Shown here one piece after another: positions 1-7,851 of a stretch of 39,027 nucleotides of DNA (position 1 is the first letter of the stretch; every line of letters begins with the position of its first letter). Below the pieces are notes generated by a model, which was given only the letters and a program-made list of their open reading frames with translations, had not been told where the DNA came from and ran no database searches. The translations under genes and the position numbers were made by a program. The stretch comes from a bacterium (GTDB lineage Bacteria > Acidobacteriota > Thermoanaerobaculia > Multivoradales > J023). Where the stretch lies: positions 1-39,027 of the forward strand of contig JAAELT010000032.1 in NCBI GenBank assembly GCA_024226315.1, given 5' to 3'.

Positions 1-1
1 C

Positions 2-181
2 AAGAGCCCCTTCGCACTGGCGACCCAGAAGGAGATCCTCCACAAGTGGATGACCACCGATCTCGAGGCGGCCATCGACTTCTCCATCAACACCGTGGTG
101 CTCAACTGGACGACGCGCGATCAGAAGGAAGGCATGGAGTCTTTTCTGGACAAACGAAAGGCCGAGTTTCGTGGGGAATGA
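2..181 (+). CDS. Enoyl-CoA hydratase/isomerase family protein, C-terminal end (partial)
   Basis: Only the last 59 codons are inside the window; the reading frame is open from base 2 to the TGA at 179-181. The visible tail, ending DQKEGMESFLDKRKAEFRGE, is the usual C-terminal helix of crotonase-fold proteins, where a 'EG..AFL.KR...F' pattern closes the domain. The active-site region lies outside the window, so the exact reaction cannot be stated. It is followed five bases later by the beta-keto acid cleavage enzyme gene and is most likely the upstream member of the same catabolic operon. Confidence 0.8.
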   Translation, partial: KSPFALATQKEILHKWMTTDLEAAIDFSINTVVLNWTTRDQKEGMESFLDKRKAEFRGE

Positions 182-185
182 AGAG

Positions 186-1085
186 ATGGCGAGGCGAACC
201 ACGGACAGGGTGATCGTCACCTGTGCGCTCACCGGAGCCCAGCAGGGCAAGGAGGCCAATCCCAATCTGCCGGAACAGCCCGGCGAGATCGTCGCGCAGG
301 GGCTCGACGCCTGGCGGGCCGGGGCGGCGATCCTCCACCTGCACGCCCGCGATCAGCACGGCAGGGCAACCAGCGACGTCGGCGTCTTCCGGAGGATCGT
401 CGAGGGACTCCGGGAGGCCGGCTGCGACGCCGTCCTCAACCTGACCACCGGCGGCGCGGTGGCCGGCCTGCCCCTCGAGCAGCGGCTGCGGGTGGTCTCC
501 GAGCTGCGACCCGAGATCGCGTCTTTCAGCGTCGGCGGCGGCTGCCTGTTGGGCCGCTGGGACGCCGGCCGGGAAAACTGGAGAGGGGATCGCTTCGTGC
601 CTCTCTTCGCTTCCTACGCGGAGCTCGAGGCCACCGCGCGCCTGTTCCTCGAGAACGGCACCCGGCCGGAGCTCGAGATCTACCACTCCGGCATGCTCAA
701 CAACATCCGGACTCTGCTCGCGCGCGGAGCTCTCGAACAACCGCTGTGGGTCAATTTCGTGACCGGAATCCCCGGCGAAGTCAACCGACCGACGGCCAAG
801 AACCTGCTCTATCTCGCCGAAGGACTTCCGGGCGAAGCGCGCTTTCGCTGGTTGGTCTCGGCCATCGGTGCGCGCAATCACTTCCGCACGATGGCCTTGG
901 CCGCCGTCATGGGCGGACACGTGCGGGTGGGTCTCGAAGACAACGTGTGGATCGGGCGCGGGGAGCTCGCCTCCGGCAACGGCCAGATCGTCGCCAAGGC
1001 GGTGGGAATCCTGCGCCAGCTGGGGATCGAGCCGGCGAGCCCCGGCGAGGCCCGCGACCTGCTCGAGCTGGCGCCGAGAAAATAA
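186..1085 (+). CDS. 3-keto-5-aminohexanoate cleavage enzyme family protein (BKACE)
   Basis: A 299-residue protein of the BKACE (DUF849) family, zinc-dependent TIM-barrel enzymes that condense a beta-keto acid with acetyl-CoA to give acetoacetate and a new CoA thioester. Seen in the sequence: the metal-binding HLHARD motif near residue 50, the TGGA segment near residue 95, and the family's C-terminal signature VGLEDNVWIGRGELASGNGQ. Length is normal for the family. An in-frame GTG lies 15 bases upstream at 171, overlapping the previous gene; the ATG at 186 is preferred because it begins the conserved MARRTTDRVIVTCALTGA segment. The substrate cannot be deduced; the flanking crotonases and acyl-CoA dehydrogenase point to degradation of a short amino or keto acid through CoA thioesters. 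Confidence 0.85.
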   Translation: MARRTTDRVIVTCALTGAQQGKEANPNLPEQPGEIVAQGLDAWRAGAAILHLHARDQHGRATSDVGVFRRIVEGLREAGCDAVLNLTTGGAVAGLPLEQRLRVVSELRPEIASFSVGGGCLLGRWDAGRENWRGDRFVPLFASYAELEATARLFLENGTRPELEIYHSGMLNNIRTLLARGALEQPLWVNFVTGIPGEVNRPTAKNLLYLAEGLPGEARFRWLVSAIGARNHFRTMALAAVMGGHVRVGLEDNVWIGRGELASGNGQIVAKAVGILRQLGIEPASPGEARDLLELAPRK

Positions 1086-1096
1086 GGAGGACGATC

Positions 1097-1957
1097 ATGA
1101 CTGAGCGTTGTGCGATCGATGCCTGGGCCACCTACATCAGCCCCGAAGCGGCCTCGAGGTGGCCGGATGAGTACCAGCATATCTTCAGGAAGTACCGGTC
1201 GCCGCGGGTGATCTTCGATGGCATGGAAGTCGAGCAGATGATCGCCGAGATGGACGCGGCCGGTGTCGACCGCTGTGTGCTCTCCGCCTTCTATCACCGG
1301 GATCTGGCGGTGGTCAGCAACGAAGAGGTCGCTGACCTGGTGGCCGCTCATCCCGATCGCTTCGTCGGCTCGGGCACCGTCAACGTGCTGCACAAACCGA
1401 TGACGGTAGCCCGGGAGGTGAAGCGTCTGGTCGAAGAGCTCGGCATGCGCGCGATCCGCCTCGAGCCTTACATGGTGGGCGATGGCACGACCGGGCTACC
1501 TCCGAACGACAAGCACTACTGGCCGGTGTACCTCCAGTGCGTCGAGCTCGGGGTGCCGGTCTGCATCCAGGTCGGCCACACCGGCCCGCTGCTGCCCTCT
1601 GAGTGCGGTCGTCCTATCTACCTCGACGAGGTCGCGCTCGCCTTTCCCGAGCTGACGATCATCGGTTGCCACCTCGGACAGCCCTGGCACGAGGAGATGA
1701 TGACCCTGGCCTGGAAGCACGAGAACGTTTACATCGAGACCTCGGCGCGAACCCCCAAACACTGGCCCTCGTCGTTCGTCGAGTTCGTGCGCGGCTGGGG
1801 GCGGGACAAGGCCATCTGGGCCACCGACTATCCGCTGTTGTCGTTCGAGCGCACGCTCGCCGAGCTCGAGCCGCTCGAGCTGCCGGCCGAAATCGTCGAC
1901 AAGCTGGTGCGGGACAACGCGGTCCGCGCCTTCGGCCTGGACAGGAGGGAACCGTGA
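1097..1957 (+). CDS. Amidohydrolase family 2 protein (Amidohydro_2, TIM barrel)
   Basis: A 286-residue amidohydrolase-2 family protein (ACMSD/resorcylate decarboxylase-like barrel). The start is the ATG at 1097, eight bases after an AGGAGG ribosome site. The family's downstream elements are visible: QVGHTGP near residue 157-163, GCHLGQPWHEEM near 189-200, and WATDYPL near 243 with the conserved Asp, followed by the typical C-terminal IVDKLVRDNAVRAFGL helix. The N-terminal metal motif HxH is not there: the first strand reads DAWATYISP where relatives usually have DxHxH. It may therefore bind metal differently, or work as a decarboxylase or hydrolase with a reduced metal site. It overlaps the next gene by four bases (GTGA), so it is co-translated with the crotonase. 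Confidence 0.8.
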   Translation: MTERCAIDAWATYISPEAASRWPDEYQHIFRKYRSPRVIFDGMEVEQMIAEMDAAGVDRCVLSAFYHRDLAVVSNEEVADLVAAHPDRFVGSGTVNVLHKPMTVAREVKRLVEELGMRAIRLEPYMVGDGTTGLPPNDKHYWPVYLQCVELGVPVCIQVGHTGPLLPSECGRPIYLDEVALAFPELTIIGCHLGQPWHEEMMTLAWKHENVYIETSARTPKHWPSSFVEFVRGWGRDKAIWATDYPLLSFERTLAELEPLELPAEIVDKLVRDNAVRAFGLDRREP

Positions 1958-2748
1958 GCGAGTCGATCTGTCGCGACCCGATCCTGCTCGAGACCGGTGA
2001 CGGCGTCGCCACCATCACCCTGAACCGTCCCGACGAGCTCAACACCATGGACCTGCCGACGCTCGAAGCGCTGGTGGACGCTCTGGATCGGGCGGCGGCG
2101 AATCCCCATGCTCGGGCCGTCGTGCTGGCCGCTCGCGGCCGCGTGTTCTGTGCCGGAGCCGACCTCAAAGAAATGAAGGAACGCTCCGCGGCGGAGTGGG
2201 AGCGCATCGTAGACCGCTATCTGGATCCCATTCGTCGCATCAGCGAGATGGACAAACCGGTGATCGCCCGGCTGCACGGTGACGCGGTCGGCGGGGGGTT
2301 GGGGCTGGCGATCGCCTGCGATTTCCGGCTGGCGGCCGAAGGGATCCGCTTATCGGCTCCCTTCGTCAAGATCGGTCTCGCCGGCTGCGACATGTCGGCA
2401 GGCTATTTCCTGCCCCGCCTGATCGGCCTCGGTCGGGCCACCGAGATGATGATGACGGGCCGCCTCGTCGGTGCGGCCGAGGCGGAACGGATCGGCCTCC
2501 TCACGCGGACGCTGCCGGCGGCAGAGCTCGACACCGCGGTCTCAGACCTCGCCCGCGAGCTCAGCGAAGGGCCGCCCATGGCGCTGGCCTTCACCAAGCG
2601 CGCCGCCCGCCGCAGCCTCGATCTGACCCAGCGGGCCGAATTCGATTACGAGATCTTCGCCCAGGTGCAATGCCTTCAGAGTGCCGACCGGCGGGAGGGC
2701 GTGGCCGCGTTCCGCGAGCGCCGGCCGGCCAGGTTCACCGGTGAATAA
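1954..2748 (+). CDS. Crotonase-fold enoyl-CoA hydratase/isomerase family protein lacking the canonical glutamates
   Basis: A 264-residue crotonase. The GTG start overlaps the amidohydrolase stop and sits behind AGGAGGG. The oxyanion-hole/CoA segments ARGRVFCAGADLKEM and DAVGGGLGLAIACDFRLA are well preserved. The two acid-base glutamates of classical enoyl-CoA hydratases (in GGGCELA and in QPEI) are replaced here: the first position reads GGGLGLA and the second falls in APFVKIGL. The following GCDMSAGYFLPRLIGLG block is typical of a large crotonase subgroup of unknown chemistry. It is thus a safe superfamily member, but a standard hydration reaction should not be assumed. A 39-base gap separates it from the acyl-CoA dehydrogenase. 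Confidence 0.8.
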   Translation: MSESICRDPILLETGDGVATITLNRPDELNTMDLPTLEALVDALDRAAANPHARAVVLAARGRVFCAGADLKEMKERSAAEWERIVDRYLDPIRRISEMDKPVIARLHGDAVGGGLGLAIACDFRLAAEGIRLSAPFVKIGLAGCDMSAGYFLPRLIGLGRATEMMMTGRLVGAAEAERIGLLTRTLPAAELDTAVSDLARELSEGPPMALAFTKRAARRSLDLTQRAEFDYEIFAQVQCLQSADRREGVAAFRERRPARFTGE

Positions 2749-2787
2749 AGTTGGCAGAAACCCACCGACAGCCAGGGAGGCTTCACC

Positions 2788-3930
2788 ATGATCGAAGAGC
2801 TGCTCAGCGATGATGAGGCCCTCTTTCGCGAGGCGGTCCGCGACTTCGTCGAAAAGGAGATCGCTCCCAACGCGGCGCGGTGGGACGAGGAGGGGTGCTA
2901 CCCGCGCGAGCTGCTGCCCCGGTTGGGCGAGCTGGGCTGGCTCGGCGCCGGTTTTCCGGAGGAGGTCGGCGGCAGCGGCGGCAGCACCGCGATCTACGCG
3001 CTGCTGTGCCGGGAGCTGGCGCGGGGCTCCGCCGGCGTCGCCCTCGGAATCTACGTGCATACCGCCCTGGCCTGCTCCGCGGTGCGCCATCTCGGCAGCC
3101 AGGCGCAGCGCACCCGCATCCTGCCCGCCGCCCTGGCGGGCGACAGCATCGGCTGCTGGGCCTATGCGGAACCGGGAGCCGGGTCGGACGTCAGCAGTGT
3201 AGAGACCCATGCTCTTCGCGATCGAGCGGGGTACGTGCTCGACGGCAGAAAGCTCTACATCACCAACGCCCCGTTCGCCGATTTCGCGGTGGTCGTGGCC
3301 TCGACCGCGCCGCAGCGCGGCCTCAAGGGCTTGAGTCTCTTCCTCGTCGACCGCGACAACGAGGGCCTGACGACCGGACCGCCGATGAAGAAGCTCGGCA
3401 TGGGCGCGTCGGAGATGTCGGAGATCGTCCTCGACGGCTGCCGGGTCGGTTTCGAGGACCGGCTCGGCAAGGAAGGAACGGGATTCATCCAGGCGCTCGA
3501 GGTGCTGACGCTGGGCCGCATCGCCGCGGCCGCCCTCGCCGTGGGCCTCATGGAGGCGGCTCTCGAGGCGGCTCTCGGCTACACCAGGGATCGCGTCCAG
3601 TTCGGCCGCCCGCTCACCGAGCAGCAATTCGTACGCTTCACCCTGGCGGAAATGGCGACGCGCGAAGAGGCCGCCTGGCGTCTGACTCTGCACGCGGCGA
3701 GGCTCGCCGATGCCGGCCAGGCGCACGACACCGCGGCTTCGATGGCCAAGCTCTTCGCCTCCCAGGAGGCCACCCACGTCTGCGAGCGGGCGCTTCACCT
3801 CTGCGGCGCCCACGGCTACATGAAAGACAGCCCCGCCCAGCGCTTCTATCGCGACTGCAAGGTGCTCGAGATCGGAGAGGGGACGAGTGAGATCCAGCGC
3901 GAGGTCATCGCCCGATCGCTGGGGGTGTAG
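2788..3930 (+). CDS. Acyl-CoA dehydrogenase
   Basis: A 380-residue FAD-dependent acyl-CoA dehydrogenase that would introduce the alpha-beta double bond in an acyl-CoA and pass electrons to ETF. The three classical domains are present in order: N-terminal helices (EALFREAVRDFVEKEIAPN), the middle beta domain with AYAEPGAGSDVSS and the YITNAPFAD segment, and the C-terminal helical domain with YTRDRVQFGRPL and CGAHGYMKDSPAQRFYRDCK. The terminal EIGEGTSEIQREVIARSLG carries the glutamate expected as catalytic base in many family members. The ATG follows AGGGAGG by nine bases. It closes the operon, and its stop is only a few bases from a leftover permease tail on the opposite strand. Confidence 0.92.
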   Translation: MIEELLSDDEALFREAVRDFVEKEIAPNAARWDEEGCYPRELLPRLGELGWLGAGFPEEVGGSGGSTAIYALLCRELARGSAGVALGIYVHTALACSAVRHLGSQAQRTRILPAALAGDSIGCWAYAEPGAGSDVSSVETHALRDRAGYVLDGRKLYITNAPFADFAVVVASTAPQRGLKGLSLFLVDRDNEGLTTGPPMKKLGMGASEMSEIVLDGCRVGFEDRLGKEGTGFIQALEVLTLGRIAAAALAVGLMEAALEAALGYTRDRVQFGRPLTEQQFVRFTLAEMATREEAAWRLTLHAARLADAGQAHDTAASMAKLFASQEATHVCERALHLCGAHGYMKDSPAQRFYRDCKVLEIGEGTSEIQREVIARSLGV

Positions 3931-3934
3931 AGCC

Positions 3935-3985
3935 CTACTCGTAATGCAGGGCGACGATCGGGTCGACGCGCGACGCGCCGAGCCC
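3935..3985 (-). pseudogene. Relic C-terminus of a MacB/FtsX-type permease
   Basis: On the minus strand the 51 bases encode GLGASRVDPIVALHYE followed by TAG. The segment RVDPIVAL.YE is the standard last turn of MacB/FtsX-like ABC permeases, in particular the tandem-permease proteins expanded in Acidobacteriota. The frame upstream does not continue with permease-like sequence and runs into the cytochrome b gene. The match is short, so this is a tentative call; if right, it is a scar of a larger deletion or rearrangement between the acyl-CoA operon and the nap-like operon. Confidence 0.45.
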
Positions 3986-4019
3986 TACGGGGCGTCCACG
4001 CGGACAAGCGCCCTCTTGA

Positions 4020-4613
4020 TCAGGAGCGGTGGAGAAACAGCGTCAGGTAGACGTGCAGGATGAGGAACGCGGCCAGCAGGTAGCCCGCCGAGAGGTGGAT
4101 TATTGCCATCGGCAAGAGCCCGGGCAGTCCGAGGGCATGCTCCGGAGCGAGGATCGGAAAGAAGAGCAGCGTTCCCGAGGCAAGAAGGATCGGCATGAGG
4201 AGGTACATCACCGCAGCGTAGGCTAGTTGCTGCGCGGGGTTGAACTTCTCGTCGGTTCGTGGCGGAAACGGCTCCGGCTCGCGGTGGAAGATGCCCCAGG
4301 CATAGTACCGAAATTGGGGCCATAGCCGAGAGCGCAGGTCGGGGTCGCGCAACCGATAGTGGCGGAGATTGCCGGAGCGAAGGTTCAAGACCACGAACAC
4401 GACCCACGAAACCAGGTACGCCAAACCGAGCACGTTGTGGGCGGTAACCGCGTCGCCGAACGACAGCGGCGCCCAGGGGGAATCCGCCCAGTGCATGCAC
4501 GCCCCGGAGACGATCAGGCCCAGGAAGGCGACCGTTTGAATCCCATGCCACCAGAGAAGCCAGCCGCCGAGACGGAGGTCCGTTGGCCTCTCTTCGGGGG
4601 GACGCTCGCTCAC
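4020..4613 (-). CDS. Cytochrome b561/thiosulfate reductase-type membrane cytochrome b
   Basis: A 197-residue integral membrane protein with four predicted helices and histidines placed as in the Ni-hydrogenase/PsrC/formate dehydrogenase cytochrome b family: WWHGIQTVAF in helix I, MHWAD after it, TAHNVLGLAYLVSW in helix II, and HLSAGYLLAAFLILHVYLT in the last helix. It would bind two haems b and exchange electrons with the quinone pool. The start is the GTG at 4613, which overlaps the stop of the multihaem cytochrome (GTGA), so the two are translationally coupled and very probably form one complex. It ends right after the last helix, without the cytoplasmic tail seen in some relatives. It is the last gene of the nap-like operon. 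Confidence 0.8.
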   Translation of the reverse strand: MSERPPEERPTDLRLGGWLLWWHGIQTVAFLGLIVSGACMHWADSPWAPLSFGDAVTAHNVLGLAYLVSWVVFVVLNLRSGNLRHYRLRDPDLRSRLWPQFRYYAWGIFHREPEPFPPRTDEKFNPAQQLAYAAVMYLLMPILLASGTLLFFPILAPEHALGLPGLLPMAIIHLSAGYLLAAFLILHVYLTLFLHRS

Positions 4614-5509
4614 AGCGGACCCTTCGAGATCTGCCGGGCCAGGGCGTGAACCGCCGTCAGGGCGAGGATCGCGGTGAGCAGACCGAGGCCGACGAGGTCC
4701 AGCCACTCGCTGCGGCTGGAGCCGATCACGTAGACATCCTCCCGGGCCTCGCCGGACGGCTCGGGAGCGCCGGGCGAGACCGCGTTGGCGTAGCTGTCCT
4801 CGAATCGCGGCGCATCCTGGCCGTGACACTCGGAGCACTCCCTGACCGACCGAATCGCGGTCAGCACGTCGTGATCGCGCGAATGGCCTTCGCCGGTGTG
4901 GCACGATACGCATTTGAGCTTGCGGAAATGGGCCCGCGGATTGGGGAACAGGCCGTGGACGTCGACACTCGCAGGCAGGTCCTCGAAGCTGGGCTTGCGC
5001 CCCGCGGCCGTGCCATGGCAATCGAGGCACAGCCGGTTGCTCGCCCGGATCCGCTCGAGCGCGGCTCCCTCGTCACGCACCAGCCGGAAGAGATGCGGGT
5101 CATGGCAGGTGTGGCAGGTGAAGTCGCGCTCGGCCTCGCGGCCGTGGGCACTTCCCAACAGCTCTTCCCGGCGTTCTTCCAGCGTCAACTGCGGGATGTC
5201 GCCGGCCTCCTGGTGGCAGCTCACGCATAGAAAACGTGGATAGGACAAGGGTCCGTAGTGCGGCAGGCGGTCATAGCCGTGGGGATGGCACTCGGCGCAG
5301 GCCAGGGCGCCGTGAACCGAGCGACGGTACTCGGCCGGGTCGACGGTCAGGATCACCATCCGATCGGTTCGAGGATCGAAAACCGTCAGATCCGGCACCG
5401 CGTGACATTTGTGACATGCCGCGTTCGCCTCCTCCACCGACGATGCCGCGAGATCTCCCGTACCCAACCCACCTGCCGTGAGCCACAGCAGCGCCCAGGC
5501 GGAGCGCAC
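4610..5509 (-). CDS. Membrane-anchored seven-haem c-type cytochrome
   Basis: A 299-residue multihaem cytochrome. Seven CxxCH haem sites are visible in order: CHKCH, CAECH, CVSCH, CHTCH, CLDCH, CVSCH and CSECH; extra histidines in between can serve as distal ligands. An N-terminal signal sequence begins MRSAWALLWLTAGGL and a C-terminal hydrophobic helix (LVGLGLLTAILALTAVHA) anchors it in the inner membrane with the haem domain in the periplasm. The start is a GTG at 5509; no ATG is available near the signal peptide. Coupled by a four-base overlap to cytochrome b, it most simply acts as a quinol-to-periplasm electron conduit in place of the absent NapC. It resembles NapC/NrfH or octahaem proteins only in haem motif density, so the partner remains inferred. 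Confidence 0.82.
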   Translation of the reverse strand: MRSAWALLWLTAGGLGTGDLAASSVEEANAACHKCHAVPDLTVFDPRTDRMVILTVDPAEYRRSVHGALACAECHPHGYDRLPHYGPLSYPRFLCVSCHQEAGDIPQLTLEERREELLGSAHGREAERDFTCHTCHDPHLFRLVRDEGAALERIRASNRLCLDCHGTAAGRKPSFEDLPASVDVHGLFPNPRAHFRKLKCVSCHTGEGHSRDHDVLTAIRSVRECSECHGQDAPRFEDSYANAVSPGAPEPSGEAREDVYVIGSSRSEWLDLVGLGLLTAILALTAVHALARQISKGPL

Positions 5510-5526
5510 GACCCCGTACCGACCTT

Positions 5527-6207
5527 CTACCAGGAGCTCTCACGCAGGTAGGCGATTGTGTCGTCGATCTCTTGCTGGCTGAGATTGGCGACCGCGGTCT
5601 TGCTCTGCTCGGAGAACCCGCGCATCGCGGTCTGGGTCTTGCCGTGCGCGACGACATAGCGGATGAAGCCGTCGGAGACCGAGTCGAGAAACGCCCGGCG
5701 GCCGATCCCGGTACCATTCGCCGTCTCCTGATACCCGGCTCCGGCGCGGCCGTGGCAGCCCGAGCAGATCGACCGGAAGATCTCTTCGCCGTTGGCAACG
5801 TCACCCCGGAGCGGAGACTCGTCGAGATCCGCCGGCTCGACGTCATGGAGCGAGCGCAGATAGGCGACCAGGGCCTCGATCTGGCCATCGTCGAAACGAT
5901 CCTTCCACGCCACCATCGTCGTTCCCGCCCGCCCCTCCCGGATGGTGTGGAGCAGGAAGGAATCGCTGGCGGCGGCCAGATAGCTCTCGCTCGCGATCCG
6001 CGGACCGACCCCGATCCGACCCTGGGCGTCCGATCCATGGCAAGCCGCGCAGGTGGCGAAAAGCACCTTCCCGGTAGCCACCGCCCGGGTCGAGACCTCG
6101 ACCGAGCGCGTGTTCTCCGCGCCCGGTCCGCTACACGCTCCGGAAAGCGCCGCGGCCATCAGGATCAGCGCCCTCCTTGTTCCGGAATTGCCTGCTGCCA
6201 TTCTCAT
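5527..6207 (-). CDS. Dihaem class I cytochrome c, exported
   Basis: A 226-residue protein made of two tandem cytochrome c domains with CAACH at residue 53-57 and CSGCH at 148-152. Each has a downstream methionine that may be the sixth ligand (MVAWKDRFDD and MRGFSEQSKT) and a C-terminal 'I.A...YLR' helix. The N-terminus is a signal peptide; LSGAC near residue 25 resembles a weak lipobox, so it may be a lipoprotein. The ATG at 6207 has AGGAG six bases upstream. It lies 17 bases before the seven-haem cytochrome gene, and may do the job of NapB (small dihaem electron donor), to which it shows no obvious sequence kinship. Confidence 0.85.
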   Translation of the reverse strand: MRMAAGNSGTRRALILMAAALSGACSGPGAENTRSVEVSTRAVATGKVLFATCAACHGSDAQGRIGVGPRIASESYLAAASDSFLLHTIREGRAGTTMVAWKDRFDDGQIEALVAYLRSLHDVEPADLDESPLRGDVANGEEIFRSICSGCHGRAGAGYQETANGTGIGRRAFLDSVSDGFIRYVVAHGKTQTAMRGFSEQSKTAVANLSQQEIDDTIAYLRESSW

Positions 6208-6225
6208 CTGGGCTCCTTCCTCGGA

Positions 6226-7851
6226 TCAGCCCGGCGCTGTGATCCGCTTCGTCGCGCCAGAGGCGCGTGAGTGAACTATCTTCGTCGCGCCAGAGGCGCG
6301 CGAGTGAGCTGTATCCGGCTCGCCGGTCAGCGGGCGGGCCGCTCGTTTCGGCCGAGCCGCGAGTGCGAGCGAGAGCAGGCCGGAGAAACCGAGGGCCGCC
6401 GCCAGCACGGCCCGGACCATGACCCCGGCGGAGCGCGGAAGATCCGGCTCTGGGACCCGCCAGGACACCGGTCTCTCCAGCCAGCCCGTGATCGGCCGTA
6501 CCTCGACGACGTCTCCCGCCTTCAGCCCGCCCTCGAACGTTCCGTCCGTCCTCCAGCGATAGAGGGTGCGGCGCGGCGTCGACCGGGGGCTGTTCGGCGT
6601 CTCCATACGCAAGGTTTGGATCTCGTCTCCGCGCGCGCTCTCGATGCGGATTTCGAGGGGCCCGTCGTAGACCTCTCGCGACGGCAACCGGCCGCGCTCG
6701 TCGGCCGGCCCGCGGACACCGCGAGCCACGAACGCCGTGAGCTCGACACCCGATAGCGCTTCGGCGCTGTTGGCGTCCAGGCGCACGCCGGTCAGGTCGA
6801 CCGCCGACACCGCCACCGTGACGCTGTCCCGCTCCAGCTCGCCGCGCAGCACCAACCGAGGCTGGTCGACCGCTTCCGCGGCGACGGGGAACATCAGAGC
6901 CAGAACCAACGCCGCCCGTGCCACCGCTTTCAACGATCCCCGCCCGAACCCGATTCGCAAATCGGAACGTGGACAGGCGCCCGCGCATCTCGCGCAGAGA
7001 TCGCAGTCGGGGCCCGGATCTCCGGTGGCCGGATGCAGTTGGAGCCAACAGGCTCGATCGCACTGCGTACAGTGGAGGCCACAATCCTGGACCCTGGCGA
7101 TCCGCAGCCGCACCGGCCGCCACCGGCCGAGCCCACAGAGCAGCGCGCCGGTCGGGCAGATCGTGGCGCAGTAGGTAGTAGGGCCGAACAAAGTGGCCGC
7201 GATCAGCAGCCCGATAAAGACCCCGAGGATCGCGCTGCCGCCACCGAGCAGCCAGGCGCTGTAGACGGTCTGCTGCACCAGCAGATGGGGCAGGCTGAGG
7301 TAGAGCAGAGCGTGGCTCCCCACCAGGCCCCCGCCCAGCGCGGCCGCCAGCACCAGCCATCTGACTGGCCGGCTGTCGGGAATGCGGAAACGAGCCGAGC
7401 GGAGACGATCCAGGAGCCGGCCGAGGCCGCGAGCCAGGGTCCCGAAGGGACAGAACCAGCCGCAGAAGACTCTCCCCGCCAGCAGCGCGAGGAGAACCGG
7501 CAGGCCGACCGCCAGCCAGGCCCGCGGTGTCGATCCGGCACGCAGCAAAGCGAACGTGCCCGCGACCGGATCGGCGACCGGAATGCCGAGTGCCTCGAGT
7601 CCGAGGCCGCCCCCGAGCAACCGATTCGTCCGGTGGGCCCGCCGCGCCGCCTCACCGATCGGCAGGCTCTGCGCGAGATCGGCCGGCAGCTCCGAGCCAC
7701 CCCGCTCCCAGGTGGCCATCCGCGCCCGGTCCAGGCGCTGCCAGCCACCGAGCAGCGGCGACACCAGGATCGTGACGATCATGAGCGCCTGGGTCAGCCG
7801 CCGCAGGACGCGCCAGCTCCGCCCGGGTGCTACCTCGAGCTCACGAAACAT
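6226..7851 (-). CDS. napH: NapH-like membrane polyferredoxin with periplasmic C-terminal domain (second copy)
   Basis: A 541-residue inner-membrane iron-sulfur protein. The N-terminal half has several membrane helices and the NapH-type cysteine patterns: VFCGWFCPFGTL, YCATICPTGALL, then a ferredoxin part with CGLHCTQCDRAC and CDLCARCAGACPRSDL for two 4Fe-4S clusters. The C-terminal half is a beta-rich region followed by a final helix (AVLAAALGFSGLLSLALA), a layout like FixG/RdxA C-terminal domains; NapH proper lacks it. The start at ATG 7851 is preferred over the earlier in-frame codons because GAGG lies seven bases upstream; it overlaps the preceding napG by 11 bases. The last 27 codons consist largely of two copies of an 11-residue repeat (SRASGATK) of likely recent origin. 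Confidence 0.75.
   Translation of the reverse strand: MFRELEVAPGRSWRVLRRLTQALMIVTILVSPLLGGWQRLDRARMATWERGGSELPADLAQSLPIGEAARRAHRTNRLLGGGLGLEALGIPVADPVAGTFALLRAGSTPRAWLAVGLPVLLALLAGRVFCGWFCPFGTLARGLGRLLDRLRSARFRIPDSRPVRWLVLAAALGGGLVGSHALLYLSLPHLLVQQTVYSAWLLGGGSAILGVFIGLLIAATLFGPTTYCATICPTGALLCGLGRWRPVRLRIARVQDCGLHCTQCDRACWLQLHPATGDPGPDCDLCARCAGACPRSDLRIGFGRGSLKAVARAALVLALMFPVAAEAVDQPRLVLRGELERDSVTVAVSAVDLTGVRLDANSAEALSGVELTAFVARGVRGPADERGRLPSREVYDGPLEIRIESARGDEIQTLRMETPNSPRSTPRRTLYRWRTDGTFEGGLKAGDVVEVRPITGWLERPVSWRVPEPDLPRSAGVMVRAVLAAALGFSGLLSLALAARPKRAARPLTGEPDTAHSRASGATKIVHSRASGATKRITAPG
6247..6312 (-). repeat. Two 33-bp tandem repeats in the 3' end of the second napH
   Basis: Units 6247-6279 and 6280-6312 match at 30 of 33 positions. 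Each holds a perfect hairpin, CGCGCC-AGA-GGCGCG. Since 33 is a multiple of three, the units add 11 residues each (core HSRASGATK) without disturbing the frame. The repeat encodes the extreme C-terminus after the last membrane helix, where extra residues would do little harm. Confidence 0.85.

Noticed and set aside
3990..4013. Possible terminator hairpin after the cytochrome b gene
   Set aside because: GGGCG and CGCCC can pair, but the inner stem has an asymmetric bulge and no T tract follows, so the support is too weak to list as a feature.
4110..4226. Small plus-strand frames opposite the cytochrome b gene
   Set aside because: They carry no ribosome site or recognisable motif and mirror the membrane helices of the real gene.
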